Positions 1 to 10,297 are shown, counted from the first letter of the stretch. The stretch is DNA of 64,000 nucleotides from Prochlorococcus sp. AG-418-M08 (GCA_003213955.1 QCMG01000002.1:62001-126000), one strand, 5' to 3'. Program-made: numbers and translations. The notes: generated by a model not told the origin, from the letters alone.

Positions 1-543
1 ACTTTTGATCACCTTCGCAGAAGACCCGTTACAGTTCAATATCCCTACGAAAAACTAATTCCTTCAGAAAGATATAGAGGAAGAATCCACTATGAATTTG
101 ACAAATGTATTGCTTGTGAAGTTTGTGTGCGCGTTTGTCCGATAAATCTACCTGTGGTTGATTGGGTTATGAATAAGGAAACAAAAAAAAAGGAACTTAG
201 AAATTATTCTATAGATTTTGGTGTCTGTATTTTTTGCGGTAATTGTGTTGAATATTGCCCGACAAATTGTTTGTCTATGACTGAAGAATATGAATTAGCC
301 ACATTTGATAGACATAATTTAAATTTTGATAATATCGCATTAGGAAGATTACCTACAAACGTTACTACAGATCCATCTGTAAAACCTTTAAGGGAACTTG
401 CATATTTGCCTAAAGGAGTTATGGATCCGCATGAAATTTCTCCTTCTGATCTTCGAGTTGGTAAACTACCTGAAGAAGTTTATGATTGGATGAAACCAGA
501 AGCTAATGATAAAAAGGATTCTACTATCAAAACAAACAATTAA
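1..543 (+). CDS. ndhI: NDH-1 subunit I, 5' end cut by window
   Basis: This is the ferredoxin-like subunit of the thylakoid NDH-1 complex, which carries two [4Fe-4S] clusters. The reading frame is open from base 1, well upstream of the first ATG at 127, so the true start lies outside the window. Two cluster motifs are visible: [12 protein letters not shown] at about bases 109-144 and [12 protein letters not shown] at about 226-261. The C-terminal tail is the charged, proline-containing extension typical of cyanobacteria. ndhG follows 12 bases later and then ndhE, the usual ndhA-I-G-E order. Identity is secure; only the N-terminus is missing. Confidence 0.97.
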   Translation, partial: TFDHLRRRPVTVQYPYEKLIPSERYRGRIHYEFDKCIACEVCVRVCPINLPVVDWVMNKETKKKELRNYSIDFGVCIFCGNCVEYCPTNCLSMTEEYELATFDRHNLNFDNIALGRLPTNVTTDPSVKPLRELAYLPKGVMDPHEISPSDLRVGKLPEEVYDWMKPEANDKKDSTIKTNN

Positions 544-555
544 TTAAAATAATTC

Positions 556-1155
556 ATGTCAATAGCAGTAACTACACAAATAATTTGTTTTTCAATATTA
601 TCGTTAGTAATCATAGTCGGAGCATTAGGAGTAATATTATTAGAAAATATTGTTTACTCTGCATTCTTACTTGGTGGAGTTTTCTTGAGTGTTGCAGGCT
701 TATATCTACTTCTAAACGCTAGTTTTGTTGCTGCAGCTCAGGTTTTGGTTTATGTTGGCGCAGTGAATGTTCTGATAATTTTTGCAATTATGTTAGTCAA
801 TAAAAAAGAAGATTTGAATCCGATAGATAATCTGAGGTCAAGGAGATTTATATCCACGTCAATTTGTCTAACTCTTTTAAGTCTTTTAATAAGAGTTGAT
901 TTATCAAATATATGGGGTCTGTCCGATCCCAATAAGTCTATAGGTGAAGAATCCACAATAAGAATAGGGGAACACTTATTTAGTGATTATTTACTCCCAT
1001 TTGAAGTTGCATCCGTATTACTTTTAATGGCCATGATTGGAGCTATAGTTTTAGCTAGAAGAGATGTTATGAATAAAGATATTTCAACAGGATTACCTGT
1101 AGACCAAGAGTTGATTGAAAAATCAAGCGAACCTCTACTAATAAAAAAAAATTAA
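556..1155 (+). CDS. ndhG: NDH-1 subunit G (NuoJ-like)
   Basis: A membrane subunit of the NDH-1 proton pump, 199 aa and close to the usual family length. It has about five hydrophobic helices, with the family motif [21 protein letters not shown] near residues 59-79 (the NuoJ-type helix 3 region). A further helix near residues 149-166 ends in ARRD. It sits between ndhI and ndhE with only one base before the next start, so the three are almost certainly one transcript. Confidence 0.96.
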   Translation: MSIAVTTQIICFSILSLVIIVGALGVILLENIVYSAFLLGGVFLSVAGLYLLLNASFVAAAQVLVYVGAVNVLIIFAIMLVNKKEDLNPIDNLRSRRFISTSICLTLLSLLIRVDLSNIWGLSDPNKSIGEESTIRIGEHLFSDYLLPFEVASVLLLMAMIGAIVLARRDVMNKDISTGLPVDQELIEKSSEPLLIKKN

Positions 1156-1156
1156 A

Positions 1157-1477
1157 ATGAATCTAGAATCCATTCCACTTCAAGCTTTTTTAATTATTTC
1201 ATCAATATTATTTTGTATTGGTATTTGGGGATTATTAAATAGTAGAAATGCAGTAAGAGTTTTAATGAGCATAGAATTAATGTTGAATGCAGTTAATATC
1301 AATTTGATGGCTTTTTCGTCTTATATAGATAATAACCTTATTCAAGGTCAAGTTTTCACAATTTTTGTAATCACAGTTGCCGCAGCAGAAGCAGCTGTAG
1401 GTTTAGCAATATTATTATCTCTTTATAGAAATAGAGTAACTGTGGATATGGAAAGTTTTAATTTATTAAAATGGTAA
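1157..1477 (+). CDS. ndhE: NDH-1 subunit E (NuoK-like)
   Basis: A three-helix membrane subunit of NDH-1, 106 aa, the normal size. The family core is clear: a buried glutamate in [18 protein letters not shown] (about residues 37-54) and a second in [15 protein letters not shown] (about 73-87), both part of the proton-translocation path in the NuoK family. It ends the ndhI-G-E set; the NAD kinase gene starts nine bases after its stop. Confidence 0.96.
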   Translation: MNLESIPLQAFLIISSILFCIGIWGLLNSRNAVRVLMSIELMLNAVNINLMAFSSYIDNNLIQGQVFTIFVITVAAAEAAVGLAILLSLYRNRVTVDMESFNLLKW

Positions 1478-1486
1478 AAGTATTTA

Positions 1487-2401
1487 GTGAAACTTTCATT
1501 GGTACTCATAATTTATCGTTCTAATAGCTCTATTGCTAAAAAATCATCCGAATTTTGTGAGAATGCTCTTAAAGATAGAAATATTAAATCAAGAAGGATA
1601 GAAAGTGATTTTGATAAAAATGAACTTAATAAATATATTATCAATCTTAATTCACTACCTGAAGTAGTTATTGTTCTTGGAGGTGATGGCACTGTTCTCA
1701 AATCAGCTAATGCATTAGTTAACTATGATATTCCATTACTAAGTTTTAATATTGGTGGTAATTTAGGATTTTTGACTCAAGAGAAAGATTTTTTATTAAA
1801 CCATTCATTTATTGAAATTTTAGAAAAAGAAGAATTTGTAATTAATTTTAGAAACAGACTTCATTGTGATGTGTATAGATGTGAAAATCATAAAGAAAAA
1901 AAAATAATAAAAAGCTATGACGCATTAAACGATTTTTATTTTAAATCTGTTGAAGAAGATATTTCCCCTACTAATCACATTCAAATAGAAATCGATAATG
2001 AAAAAGTAAATGAATATAAAGGTGATGGTTTAATTATTTCTTCCTCAACTGGTTCAACCGCATATTCTATGGCAGCAGGAGGTCCAATAGTACATCCTTC
2101 AATAAATGCATTTGTAATAAATCCAATATGTCCTATGAGTCTGGCTAGCCGTCCAATTATTATTCCTGATACAAGTAAGGTAATCATTAGAGCCATACAA
2201 AAGAATAAAAGAGAAATAAAGCTTTGGAAAGATGGATCAAAATGTATGACTATAAAAGAAAGTGATTATTGTGAAATTAATAAAGAAACAAAACCCTGCA
2301 AAATGATTAAATTTGATAAAAGCATTTCCTACTACAAAACATTAATTAAAAAGCTCGATTGGAAGGGAGATTTATCATTAAAAAATAATCAAATTAATTA
2401 G
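1487..2401 (+). CDS. nadK: NAD kinase
   Basis: Phosphorylates NAD to NADP in the cytoplasm using ATP or inorganic polyphosphate. The 304-aa protein shows the family GGDGTVL loop (about residues 65-71), the NIGGNLGFL segment and the [15 protein letters not shown] motif that binds NAD. The start is GTG, nine bases after ndhE, because no ATG is available before the conserved domain. Placement behind NDH-1 genes fits shared pyridine-nucleotide metabolism and is common in marine picocyanobacteria. It abuts the CYTH gene with no gap. Confidence 0.93.
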   Translation: MKLSLVLIIYRSNSSIAKKSSEFCENALKDRNIKSRRIESDFDKNELNKYIINLNSLPEVVIVLGGDGTVLKSANALVNYDIPLLSFNIGGNLGFLTQEKDFLLNHSFIEILEKEEFVINFRNRLHCDVYRCENHKEKKIIKSYDALNDFYFKSVEEDISPTNHIQIEIDNEKVNEYKGDGLIISSSTGSTAYSMAAGGPIVHPSINAFVINPICPMSLASRPIIIPDTSKVIIRAIQKNKREIKLWKDGSKCMTIKESDYCEINKETKPCKMIKFDKSISYYKTLIKKLDWKGDLSLKNNQIN

Positions 2402-2899
2402 ATGGCTTTAGAAATAGAAAGGCGATTTCTCATAAAAAATGATCAATGGAAAAAATTTATTACTCATAAAACTTCAATAGAGCAGGGTTATCTTTCCTCT
2501 GATTTAGAAGATTGGATTATAAGAATCAGATTTGACGGTGAGAACTTTGTAATTGCTCTGAAAAAACATATAAAAAATTTTACTAATTATGAATATGAAT
2601 ATTCAATTCCAACTAATGAAGGTGAAATAATCATGTCTACATTAAAAAATAAAATTAAAAAAGAAAGGTTTTTTCTAGAAGTTGATCAAAAAAGTTGGAT
2701 CGTAGATTGTTTTAAAGAGGAAAATTTTCCATTAAAGATTGCAGAAATTGAGCTAACTGAAGAAAAAGAAGAAGTTATTCTTCCACCGTTTTTATCAAGA
2801 GAAATTACGGGTATTAAAGTTTTTACCAACTTTAGTCTCATAAACTATCCTTTTTCAAAATGGGTAAATAAAGATCTAAAAAGTTTCACAAAAAAATAG
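2402..2899 (+). CDS. CYTH-domain triphosphate tunnel protein
   Basis: A 165-aa single-domain CYTH protein. The N-terminal EIERRFL motif (residues 4-10) is the metal/triphosphate-binding ExExK-type signature, and later acidic and basic strands (for example IAEIELTEE near residues 113-121) fit the tunnel fold. Bacterial members are mostly inorganic triphosphatases, with a few adenylate cyclases; the substrate cannot be read from sequence. It starts directly after the nadK stop, so it is probably co-transcribed with it. A link to polyphosphate or nucleotide metabolism is inference. Confidence 0.85.
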   Translation: MALEIERRFLIKNDQWKKFITHKTSIEQGYLSSDLEDWIIRIRFDGENFVIALKKHIKNFTNYEYEYSIPTNEGEIIMSTLKNKIKKERFFLEVDQKSWIVDCFKEENFPLKIAEIELTEEKEEVILPPFLSREITGIKVFTNFSLINYPFSKWVNKDLKSFTKK

Positions 2900-2964
2900 C
2901 TCAAAAAATCCACTCTTCTTTTATTTTCTTTTTAATATTTGTAATATATTTAAGTTATTTGAAT

Positions 2965-3150
2965 ATGTATGGTCTTTATGACAAAGATGGGATATTGAGA
3001 TTTGTTAACTCTGATAGAGATGCATGTTTTGATTATGCAGAACTATTTGAAATGAATTCTGCACATTTTTCCTTAATGAATTTAATAGAAAATAAAGATA
3101 AAAAAATTGATATTAATCTTGTTCAGAATCAGGCAGTGAACAACAATTAA
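2965..3150 (+). CDS. small conserved-looking protein, unknown
   Basis: A 61-aa protein if begun at the ATG at 2965; a TTG two codons earlier at 2959 is also possible. It begins MYGLYDKDGILRFVNSDRD, has no membrane segment and looks globular and acidic. Its last 38 bases overlap tail-to-tail with the PedR-like gene on the other strand. No function is recognised. The codon pattern and the compact, ordered N-terminus make it a likely gene rather than a chance frame. Confidence 0.6.
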   Translation: MYGLYDKDGILRFVNSDRDACFDYAELFEMNSAHFSLMNLIENKDKKIDINLVQNQAVNNN

Positions 3151-3391
3151 ATCCATCTCTACAGATTTTTCCGTGATCCATTGCCCAATTTAATAGTGCT
3201 ACTCTATTTTTTGAACCTGTTTTAGTAAACATATTACTTACATGATTATCAACAGTTCTTTTACTAATAGTAAGCTTCACTGCTATTTCTTGATTTGTAA
3301 GCCCATCAGCTACTAAATCTATGATTTCCATCTCTCTAGATGAGAGACCCATCATATCAATGTCGTTTACTCCTTCTTCAACCATTTGCAT
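3113..3391 (-). CDS. pedR: small LuxR-type regulator, PedR-like
   Basis: A 92-aa DNA-binding protein that is almost only a LuxR/GerE helix-turn-helix: LSSREMEIIDLVADGLTNQEIA followed by the recognition helix region SKRTVDNHVSNMF. In Synechocystis the small regulator PedR has this architecture and responds to photosynthetic electron flow through thioredoxin and a C-terminal cysteine. Here the tail carries three cysteines (CRDGFNCC), consistent with redox sensing. The family match is by architecture and cysteines, so the name is likely but not proven. It has no receiver domain. Confidence 0.75.
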   Translation of the reverse strand: MQMVEEGVNDIDMMGLSSREMEIIDLVADGLTNQEIAVKLTISKRTVDNHVSNMFTKTGSKNRVALLNWAMDHGKICRDGFNCCSLPDSEQD

Positions 3392-3468
3392 TTAAACAGT
3401 TCCTTTTTTATATTAATTGAGTTTAGCAATCTCGGTAAACTTCTTAACCAAGTAGGGGAAAAAAGCAA

Positions 3469-4359
3469 TTGAAATCAAAACTTCAGCAAACTTTAGAAAA
3501 AAATTCAAAAGTAATTACAGCAGAATTAATGCCGCCAAGAGGAGGGGACCCCATAAGATCTCTTAAGATAGCACAACTTCTGAAAGATAAGGTGCATGCT
3601 GTTAACATTACAGATGGAAGTAGAGCAATAATGAGAATGTGCAGTTTAGCAATGTCCAAACTACTACTGGAAAATGGTATAGAACCTATAATGCAAATAT
3701 CTTGTAGAGATCGTAATAAAATTGCTTTACAATCAGACATTCTTGGCGCAAACGCCTTGGGCATCAAAAATATTTTATGCATTACTGGGGATTCTGTGAA
3801 AGCTGGAGATCAGCAAGGGGCAAAAGCTGTTCATGAATTTGAAGCGGTTCGATTATTAAAACAAATACAAGCTTTTAATCAAGGAGTTGATCCTACTTTT
3901 GAGCACCTACCCGACAAAAGAACTAATATATTTTCAGGAGCTGCAGTAGATCCCAGTTGTAGCAATCAAAAAAGTTTGAAAACTAGAACCAGAAAGAAAA
4001 AAGAGGCTGGAGCGAAATTTTTACAAACTCAAATTGTTATGGATAGAAATTGTTTAATAAATTTTTGCAAAGAAATTAGTAATCCACTGGAGATACCAGT
4101 TATTGCGGGAGTATTTCTTTTGAAATCATATAAAAATGCCCTTTTTATAAATAAATTTGTACCTGGCGCGAATATTCCTGAAAATATTTTAAATCGTCTC
4201 AAAGGTGCAAAAGATCCTTTGAAAGAGGGTATATTAATTGCCTCTGAACAAGCCAAAGATTTTATTAATATTGCCGAGGGTATTCATATAATGGCAGTCA
4301 AGGCAGAAAATCTAATACCAGAAATACTTGAGAAAGCGGGACTTAATCTGGAATATTAA
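3469..4359 (+). CDS. metF: methylenetetrahydrofolate reductase
   Basis: Reduces 5,10-methylene-THF to 5-methyl-THF for methionine synthesis; a cytoplasmic TIM-barrel flavoprotein. The 296-aa length is normal. Visible family blocks are AELMPPRGGD near residue 19, NITDGSRA near 46, the segment NILCITGDSVKAGDQQGAKAV near 101, and IPVIAGVFLLKSYKNALF near 209. The start is TTG with an upstream AGGGGAA. Its last 17 bases overlap tail-to-tail with the sugar nucleotidyltransferase gene. Confidence 0.92.
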   Translation: MKSKLQQTLEKNSKVITAELMPPRGGDPIRSLKIAQLLKDKVHAVNITDGSRAIMRMCSLAMSKLLLENGIEPIMQISCRDRNKIALQSDILGANALGIKNILCITGDSVKAGDQQGAKAVHEFEAVRLLKQIQAFNQGVDPTFEHLPDKRTNIFSGAAVDPSCSNQKSLKTRTRKKKEAGAKFLQTQIVMDRNCLINFCKEISNPLEIPVIAGVFLLKSYKNALFINKFVPGANIPENILNRLKGAKDPLKEGILIASEQAKDFINIAEGIHIMAVKAENLIPEILEKAGLNLEY

Positions 4360-5521
4360 TTAAATCAGAACCTAATAATTCTGCCATAGCTTTTTGCTGC
4401 GGAGACGGCTCAGTTAAATCTAATCTTCTTGAGTCTGTTATTAACCAATCCAAGGAAGCATCTTTCAGATCAAAATGATCACCATTTTTTCCAACACAAT
4501 ATCTACCAAATACCAATTTGTCGACAAGTTGAACTCCTTTACCAATTTTTGAATAATCAAAAATTATAGAGTTATCTATAGTTGCTCCCTCACAAATACA
4601 ACAACTTGGTCCAATCATTGAGGGGCCAATAATTGTTGCACCATCCTCGATTCTTGTCATCCCTCCAATATAAACTGGCCCTTTTATATCAACTTGATCC
4701 CAATTTGCAGCAACATTAAGACCTGTGAAGACTCCAGGTTTAATTTCTTTACCAGGAATTTCTACTTGCCTTACTTTACCTAGCAGTACATTTCTAATAG
4801 CACTCCAGTAATCAGGGACTTTTCCAATATCTACCCACTCAAAATCCATCGGCAAAGCAAAAAATGGCAAATCCATTTCAACAAGTTTAGGAAATAAATC
4901 AGCCCCAATATCAAATTTTTCCCCTGAAGGGATATAATCAAAAATTTTCGGCTCAAAAAGATAAATTCCAGTATTAATTGAATCACTCAAGGCATTATCT
5001 ACTGTTGGTTTTTCTTGAAACGCTTTAACTCGACCATTTTCATCTGAAACTACAACTCCATAACTAGATACCTGTTCTCGAGTTACCTTCTTTGTAATTA
5101 AGCTTGCTAATGCTCCTTTTTGCTTGTGCTTTTTTACAGCTTCAGTCAAATCCAAATCAACCAAAGCGTCACCGCACAATACAACAAAAGTTTCATCAAA
5201 AAAGTTTTGAAAATCTTGAATTTTTTTTAATCCTCCGGCAGAACCTAAGGCATCACCTATCATTTCTCCATCTTCAATTCTTCCCTCAAAGCTATAAGCT
5301 ATCTCCACACCAAATCTTTGCCCATCTCTAAAGTAATTTTCAATTTCCTCAGCAAGATGAGAAACATTAACCATTATTTCTCTAAAACCATGTTCTTTTA
5401 AAAGTTCCAATAAAAATTCCATTACAGGTTTTTGTAAAATAGGAATCATGGGTTTTGGAATAATATGCGTAATTGGCTGAATGCGCGTTCCTTTACCTGC
5501 TGCAAGTATCATTGCCTTCAT
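4343..5521 (-). CDS. sugar-phosphate nucleotidyltransferase
   Basis: A 392-aa enzyme of the mannose-1-phosphate guanylyltransferase/glucose-1-phosphate nucleotidyltransferase type. The N-terminal domain begins MKAMILAAGKGTRIQPIT, the nucleotide-binding signature, then KPMIPILQKPVMEF, with a metal-binding CGDALVDLDL near residue 116. The C-terminal part carries left-handed beta-helix hexapeptides (TIIGPSMIGPSCCICEGATI near 290). It makes an activated sugar (GDP- or NDP-hexose) for surface polysaccharide or glycan synthesis; the exact sugar cannot be read. It stands alone on its strand between metF and scpA. Confidence 0.85.
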   Translation of the reverse strand: MKAMILAAGKGTRIQPITHIIPKPMIPILQKPVMEFLLELLKEHGFREIMVNVSHLAEEIENYFRDGQRFGVEIAYSFEGRIEDGEMIGDALGSAGGLKKIQDFQNFFDETFVVLCGDALVDLDLTEAVKKHKQKGALASLITKKVTREQVSSYGVVVSDENGRVKAFQEKPTVDNALSDSINTGIYLFEPKIFDYIPSGEKFDIGADLFPKLVEMDLPFFALPMDFEWVDIGKVPDYWSAIRNVLLGKVRQVEIPGKEIKPGVFTGLNVAANWDQVDIKGPVYIGGMTRIEDGATIIGPSMIGPSCCICEGATIDNSIIFDYSKIGKGVQLVDKLVFGRYCVGKNGDHFDLKDASLDWLITDSRRLDLTEPSPQQKAMAELLGSDLINIPD

Positions 5522-5570
5522 CAGCTTTAAAACCTCTTTTTACAGATTATACGTTATTGCTCTCATATCT

Positions 5571-6389
5571 TTAAGCAGCAGATGTAGAAGTATCTGCTAC
5601 CTCAAGATTTTCTATAGGTAATTGAGCTAATTCTCCATCAGGAATAATTCTTTTTATTTGAATTGGACCATAAAGAGAATTTTTTTGTTTTATTTCGATT
5701 TTATTTTCTGATGATAGAAATAATAAAGCCCAAAAAACACCAAGCCTATCTTTATCTAAATCACTTTTAACCACACTCTTCCATTTATTTACTAAATATT
5801 CAAAGTCAGTCCATTGCAATGCTTTTTCCCATCCATCAATAAACTTACCTAGCGCTTTGGTTGTTTCAGGAAGTTTTTCGCGATGTGCTAAGGATTGAAC
5901 TTTAGAAATTAAAATCTTATCAGAATATTTTTTATTTCTTTTTCTTTTCATAAGCAAAAGATCTTGCGTTTCAATTATTTCTGCAATCGCCTCAAGTTGA
6001 CTGACAAGTTCTCCTAAAGTTGATGTACGTTGGATAACGGGTTGAGCTACAGATCTTCTTCTTAAATATTTTTCAGGATATTTCGGGATATCAAATCCTT
6101 GATTAATCCATTCTTGGTTATCCATTTCAATTTCCTCTTCAAAATCTAATGTTTCTTCTTGAAAAACATCAGATTCTAAAACTTGAGCTTTTAAATTTAC
6201 TAACACTGAGGCAGCGAAAAATGCTTCGCTTGTCTCAGATAAGTCCTTTTGATATGAAATTTGATCATTTGATGTATATTTCAAATTCTTGTTGAATTGT
6301 TCTAAAAAACTATCGATAACGCTTATGACATCAATATCCCATGGATCAAGATCACCTCTTCCAGCAGCATCTTGAAGAAATTTTATCAA
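5571..6389 (-). CDS. scpA: segregation and condensation protein A
   Basis: The kleisin subunit of the SMC-ScpAB complex that compacts and segregates chromosomes. The 272-aa frame begins with the conserved block IKFLQDAAGRGDLDPWDIDVISVIDSFL, typical of cyanobacterial ScpA, and ends with a winged-helix-like region. The given start is a TTG at 6389. Homology clearly continues upstream in frame (reading GSQLGPRLL), but no ATG, GTG or TTG lies between the TTG and the upstream stop, only ATT codons. The true start is therefore uncertain and may be non-canonical. Confidence 0.85.
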   Translation of the reverse strand: MIKFLQDAAGRGDLDPWDIDVISVIDSFLEQFNKNLKYTSNDQISYQKDLSETSEAFFAASVLVNLKAQVLESDVFQEETLDFEEEIEMDNQEWINQGFDIPKYPEKYLRRRSVAQPVIQRTSTLGELVSQLEAIAEIIETQDLLLMKRKRNKKYSDKILISKVQSLAHREKLPETTKALGKFIDGWEKALQWTDFEYLVNKWKSVVKSDLDKDRLGVFWALLFLSSENKIEIKQKNSLYGPIQIKRIIPDGELAQLPIENLEVADTSTSAA

Positions 6390-6514
6390 TAATCTAGGTC
6401 CTAGCTGTGACCCATCAATAGATGTTGAATTAGTAACTTTAATTAGATATGTTCTTTTTCAAGATATCTTTATATGATTTTTTATGCAAAACAATAATAT
6501 AAATTTTTAGAAAA

Positions 6515-8155
6515 TTATATAGTTGGTGCTTTTAATATTTGATTTGATTTATTTCCGGCAAAAATATTTGTCTTTGGAGTACTTTTCACAGCATTTAAAT
6601 CTCGATCAACCAAGTTATTTACTGTAGCCAAATAACTTTCTGTAACTAACCTTGGATATAAACCTATACCGATTATTGGTAAGAGTAAACATGCAATGAT
6701 ATATATCTCTCTTGGCTCTGCGTCAATTAAATTCCTATCTTCAGTTAACTTTGGATTTTCTTTACCAAAGAAAATCTCACGTAACATTGAAAGTAAATAA
6801 ATAGGAGTAAGTATCACACCTATTGCTGCTAAAGATGCCATAATCACCCTAAAAGGCAAAGTATAAACTTCATCAGTAACAAATCCAGTAAATACCATTA
6901 ATTCAGAAACAAATCCACTCATACCTGGCAAAGCAAGAGAAGCAAGAGAGCAAGCCGTCCACAATGCAAACATAATACGCATTTTTTGTCCTACTCCACC
7001 CATTTCATCAAGTTTTAAAGTCTTTGTTCTGTCATAAGTTGCTCCAACAAGAAAAAATAAACTTGCTCCGATTAAACCATGACTAACCATTTGCAACATC
7101 GCTCCACTTGTGCCAAGACTACTAAAACTTCCTATACCAATCAGGACAAAACCCATGTGACTAATTGAACTATATGCAATTTTCCTTTTAAGATTTCTTT
7201 GTGCAAATGATGTTAATGCAGCGTAAATTATATTAACTACTCCAAGAACTATTAATAGTGGAGCGAATTGGGCATGTGCAATAGGTAATAATTGTGCATT
7301 AAATCTTAAAAGAGCATATCCACCCATTTTCAATAAAATACCTGCTAGTAACATATGAACAGGTGCTGTAGCCTCCCCATGAGCATCAGGGAGCCAAGTA
7401 TGCAAAGGGACAATTGGGAGTTTCACGCCAAAAGCAATTAATAAACCTATATAACAAAGGATTTGAAAGTTTTGTCCAAAATCTTGATTAGCTAAATGAG
7501 AAAAATCAAAATTTGGAACTTCAGTTCCATAAAAACCCATAGCTAACGCAGCTAAAAGAATAAAGATAGAACTCCCAGCTGTATAGATAATGAATTTTGT
7601 AGCTGCATATTGCCTATTTTTTCCTCCCCAGATAGCTAAAAGTAAATATACTGGCAAAAGTTCTAGTTCCCAACTTAAAAAGAATAGGAGCATATCTTGA
7701 ACAGCAAAAACAGCTATTTGTCCTCCATCCATTATAAGTATTAAAAAGAAAAACAATTTGGGTTTAAACTTTACTGGCCATGCAGCTAGGACAGCTAGCG
7801 CTGTTATAAAACTAGTTAATAATATAAGAGGCATTGAAATACCATCAGCGCCGACTGACCAAGTAAGCCCTAGATTTGGTAACCAAGTTATACTTTCTTT
7901 AAGTTGAACATTTTCATTATTAATATCAAAACCGTTTATGTAAGATCCTACAGTTATCAAAAAAGTAATTAAAGCAACACTTAAAGCAAACCATCTTACT
8001 TCTTTACCCTCTCCTTTATCAGGGAAGAAAGGTATCAAAAATGCGCTTCCAATTGGGAAAAGAATAGATACTGATAACCAAGGAAAATCAGATAAACCTC
8101 CACCCAATGTTCCTATTGTATGTAGTGCAAAATGTGTAAAAAAATAGCTGCCCAA
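6515..8155 (-). CDS. ndhD: NDH-1 subunit D (NuoM-like antiporter subunit)
   Basis: A proton-pumping membrane subunit of NDH-1 with about 14 helices. The core motifs are present: [23 protein letters not shown] with the key glutamate, [39 protein letters not shown] with the TM7-8 lysine/histidine set, and [15 protein letters not shown]. With the TTG at 8155 it is 546 aa. A second in-frame TTG at 8107 would give about 530 aa, begin nearer to the family's usual N-terminus and is at least as likely. It lies 84 bases after ndhF on the same strand. Confidence 0.95.
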   Translation of the reverse strand: MGSYFFTHFALHTIGTLGGGLSDFPWLSVSILFPIGSAFLIPFFPDKGEGKEVRWFALSVALITFLITVGSYINGFDINNENVQLKESITWLPNLGLTWSVGADGISMPLILLTSFITALAVLAAWPVKFKPKLFFFLILIMDGGQIAVFAVQDMLLFFLSWELELLPVYLLLAIWGGKNRQYAATKFIIYTAGSSIFILLAALAMGFYGTEVPNFDFSHLANQDFGQNFQILCYIGLLIAFGVKLPIVPLHTWLPDAHGEATAPVHMLLAGILLKMGGYALLRFNAQLLPIAHAQFAPLLIVLGVVNIIYAALTSFAQRNLKRKIAYSSISHMGFVLIGIGSFSSLGTSGAMLQMVSHGLIGASLFFLVGATYDRTKTLKLDEMGGVGQKMRIMFALWTACSLASLALPGMSGFVSELMVFTGFVTDEVYTLPFRVIMASLAAIGVILTPIYLLSMLREIFFGKENPKLTEDRNLIDAEPREIYIIACLLLPIIGIGLYPRLVTESYLATVNNLVDRDLNAVKSTPKTNIFAGNKSNQILKAPTI

Positions 8156-8239
8156 ATGAATAAGAAATTGATCTTAAACAAATTCTAGAAATTATCTAGA
8201 TTTTTTCATCCCATGGACAGTGAAGACACACATTTGTTA

Positions 8240-10264
8240 TTAACTTACTTGGGGTGATTGGAAACCAAATATTGCTACCAATAAAATTACTCCTCCAAAA
8301 ACTATCAGAGCATAGAATTGAGCTTTACCAGTTTCAAAATACTTTAAGCCCTCTCCGCTTCCCAATGTTACAAGTCCAGTAAGATTTACGACTCCATCAA
8401 CAACTTTGGAATCAACTTCTAGAACTTCTTTTGCAAGTTTTCTGCTGCCTTTCACAAAAAGTTTTTCATTAATATCGTCTAAATACCATTTATTTGATAA
8501 AAACTTATTAACAGATGGAAATCTTTGTGCAAATAATATTGATAAGTTAATTTTCTTAGCAAAATAAGCTTGATAAGCAATAGTTATACCTATTGAAGCA
8601 ATAAAAACAGATGCAATAGCTAGAGGTAAAAACTCTTTTAATTCAAAGGACTCTATAGCAATCAAGGCTTCTTCGGGATCTAATAAGTTTGCAAATTTAC
8701 TATCCCAAGGAAATCCCATAAACCCGATTATTACCGAAGGTACTGCTAGAAAAACTAGTGGGAATGTCATAGACCAAGGAGACTCATGGAGTGAGCCATG
8801 TTCTTCTTCATGTTCTTCTTCTTGTTCTTCTTCTATTTTAATTTCAGAAGCTAATAAAAGTTCCTTTTGTAACTCCTTATTTTCACCTCTAAAATCCCCT
8901 TCAAAAGTTAAAAAATAAAGTCTAAACATATAAAAGGCAGTCATTCCAGCTGTTACAAATCCCACAAACCAAAAAGCTGGAAATGATATAAAAGCACTTC
9001 CCAATATTTCATCTTTACTCCAAAACCCAGCCAATGGAGGAATACCACTTATCGCTATGCAACCTATTAAGAAAGTTGTAGAAGTAAAGGGCATTTTCTT
9101 TCTTAAACCTCCCATCAACCTCATATCTTGTGCAAGTACAGGTTGATGACCAACAACTTCTTCCATCGCATGAATTACTGAGCCAGAACCTAAAAACAGC
9201 ATTGCCTTGAAACAAGCATGTGTTATCAAGTGAAAAATTCCTGCTACTGGAGCACCACAACCCATCGCAAGCATCATATACCCGAGCTGAGAAACAGTAC
9301 TATATGCCAAACCTTTTTTGAGATCCATCTGAGTTAAGGCAATAGAAGCACCTAAGAAACATGTAATAGTTCCAACTAAAGCAATAATGAATTGAATTGA
9401 GGGGAATAATGAGTAGAGAGGTTGGAGCCTTGCTACTAAGAAAATTCCAGCAGCGACCATCGTCGCTGCATGAATCAAAGCTGATATAGGAGTAGGTCCT
9501 TCCATAGCGTCTGGAAGCCATACATGAAGAGGGAATTGAGCAGATTTTGCCATAGGTCCTAAGAAGACTAAAAAACAAAGTAATAACGCAGCCCAGACTG
9601 GCAATGAATTCTCTGAAACTGACTGTGAGACTTTTATGGCAATTTCATTAAAGTCAAAGCTTTTTGTTGCCCAAAATAGACCCAAAATTCCTAGTAATAA
9701 CCCAAAGTCTCCAACTCTATTTACAACAAACGCTTTTTGTGCAGCATTTGCTGCACCATCTCTGTCGTACCAGAAACCAACTAATAAGTATGAACACATT
9801 CCTACTAATTCCCAAAAAACGTATATTTCTAACAAATTTGGGCTAATAATTAGACCCATCATTGAACTACTAAAGAGAGCTAAATATGTAAAAAATCTTA
9901 CGTAACCTTTGTCATGATCCATATATCCATGCGAGTAAACCATGACTAATAAAGTTATGGTGGTAACCAATGCAAGCATTACGCTACCTAATGGGTCGAG
10001 AACAAATCCCATTGGTATTGTGAAATCTCCTGCACTTGCCCATATAAATAATTTTTCTACTGATTCGTAACCATTTATTTGTTCAATTAATGTTTTATAA
10101 CTGATTACCGCAGAGACACCAACTAATGACAAAAGGCTGATAGAAACAATTTCTCTAGAATTATTAATTTTTTTATTTGCACATATTAAGCCTAAGCCAG
10201 AAAGTACCGCACCAATAAGGGGAAAGACAGGAATAATCCAGGCAATTTCTGAAGCTTGAGGCAT
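8240..10264 (-). CDS. ndhF: NDH-1 subunit F (NuoL-like antiporter subunit)
   Basis: The distal proton-pumping subunit of NDH-1, 674 aa, normal length. The Proton_antipo_N and core regions are evident: VFWELVGMCSYLLVGFWYDR, SAQFPLHVWLPDAMEGPTPISALIHAATMVAAGIFLVARL and KKGLAYSTVSQLGYMMLAMG. A strongly acidic, histidine-containing loop (about residues 476-490, many Glu with two His) lies in the C-terminal half. ndhD follows on the same strand, so D and F probably form one transcript. The D/F pair appears to be the respiratory NDH-1L form, since no CO2-uptake partner genes are adjacent. Confidence 0.96.
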   Translation of the reverse strand: MPQASEIAWIIPVFPLIGAVLSGLGLICANKKINNSREIVSISLLSLVGVSAVISYKTLIEQINGYESVEKLFIWASAGDFTIPMGFVLDPLGSVMLALVTTITLLVMVYSHGYMDHDKGYVRFFTYLALFSSSMMGLIISPNLLEIYVFWELVGMCSYLLVGFWYDRDGAANAAQKAFVVNRVGDFGLLLGILGLFWATKSFDFNEIAIKVSQSVSENSLPVWAALLLCFLVFLGPMAKSAQFPLHVWLPDAMEGPTPISALIHAATMVAAGIFLVARLQPLYSLFPSIQFIIALVGTITCFLGASIALTQMDLKKGLAYSTVSQLGYMMLAMGCGAPVAGIFHLITHACFKAMLFLGSGSVIHAMEEVVGHQPVLAQDMRLMGGLRKKMPFTSTTFLIGCIAISGIPPLAGFWSKDEILGSAFISFPAFWFVGFVTAGMTAFYMFRLYFLTFEGDFRGENKELQKELLLASEIKIEEEQEEEHEEEHGSLHESPWSMTFPLVFLAVPSVIIGFMGFPWDSKFANLLDPEEALIAIESFELKEFLPLAIASVFIASIGITIAYQAYFAKKINLSILFAQRFPSVNKFLSNKWYLDDINEKLFVKGSRKLAKEVLEVDSKVVDGVVNLTGLVTLGSGEGLKYFETGKAQFYALIVFGGVILLVAIFGFQSPQVS

Positions 10265-10297
10265 TTTTAATAATATTTATACACCAATACTAAACTG

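Noticed and set aside
9015-9578. two frames on the same strand inside ndhF
   Set aside because: They are out-of-phase readings of the intact ndhF gene and show no domain.
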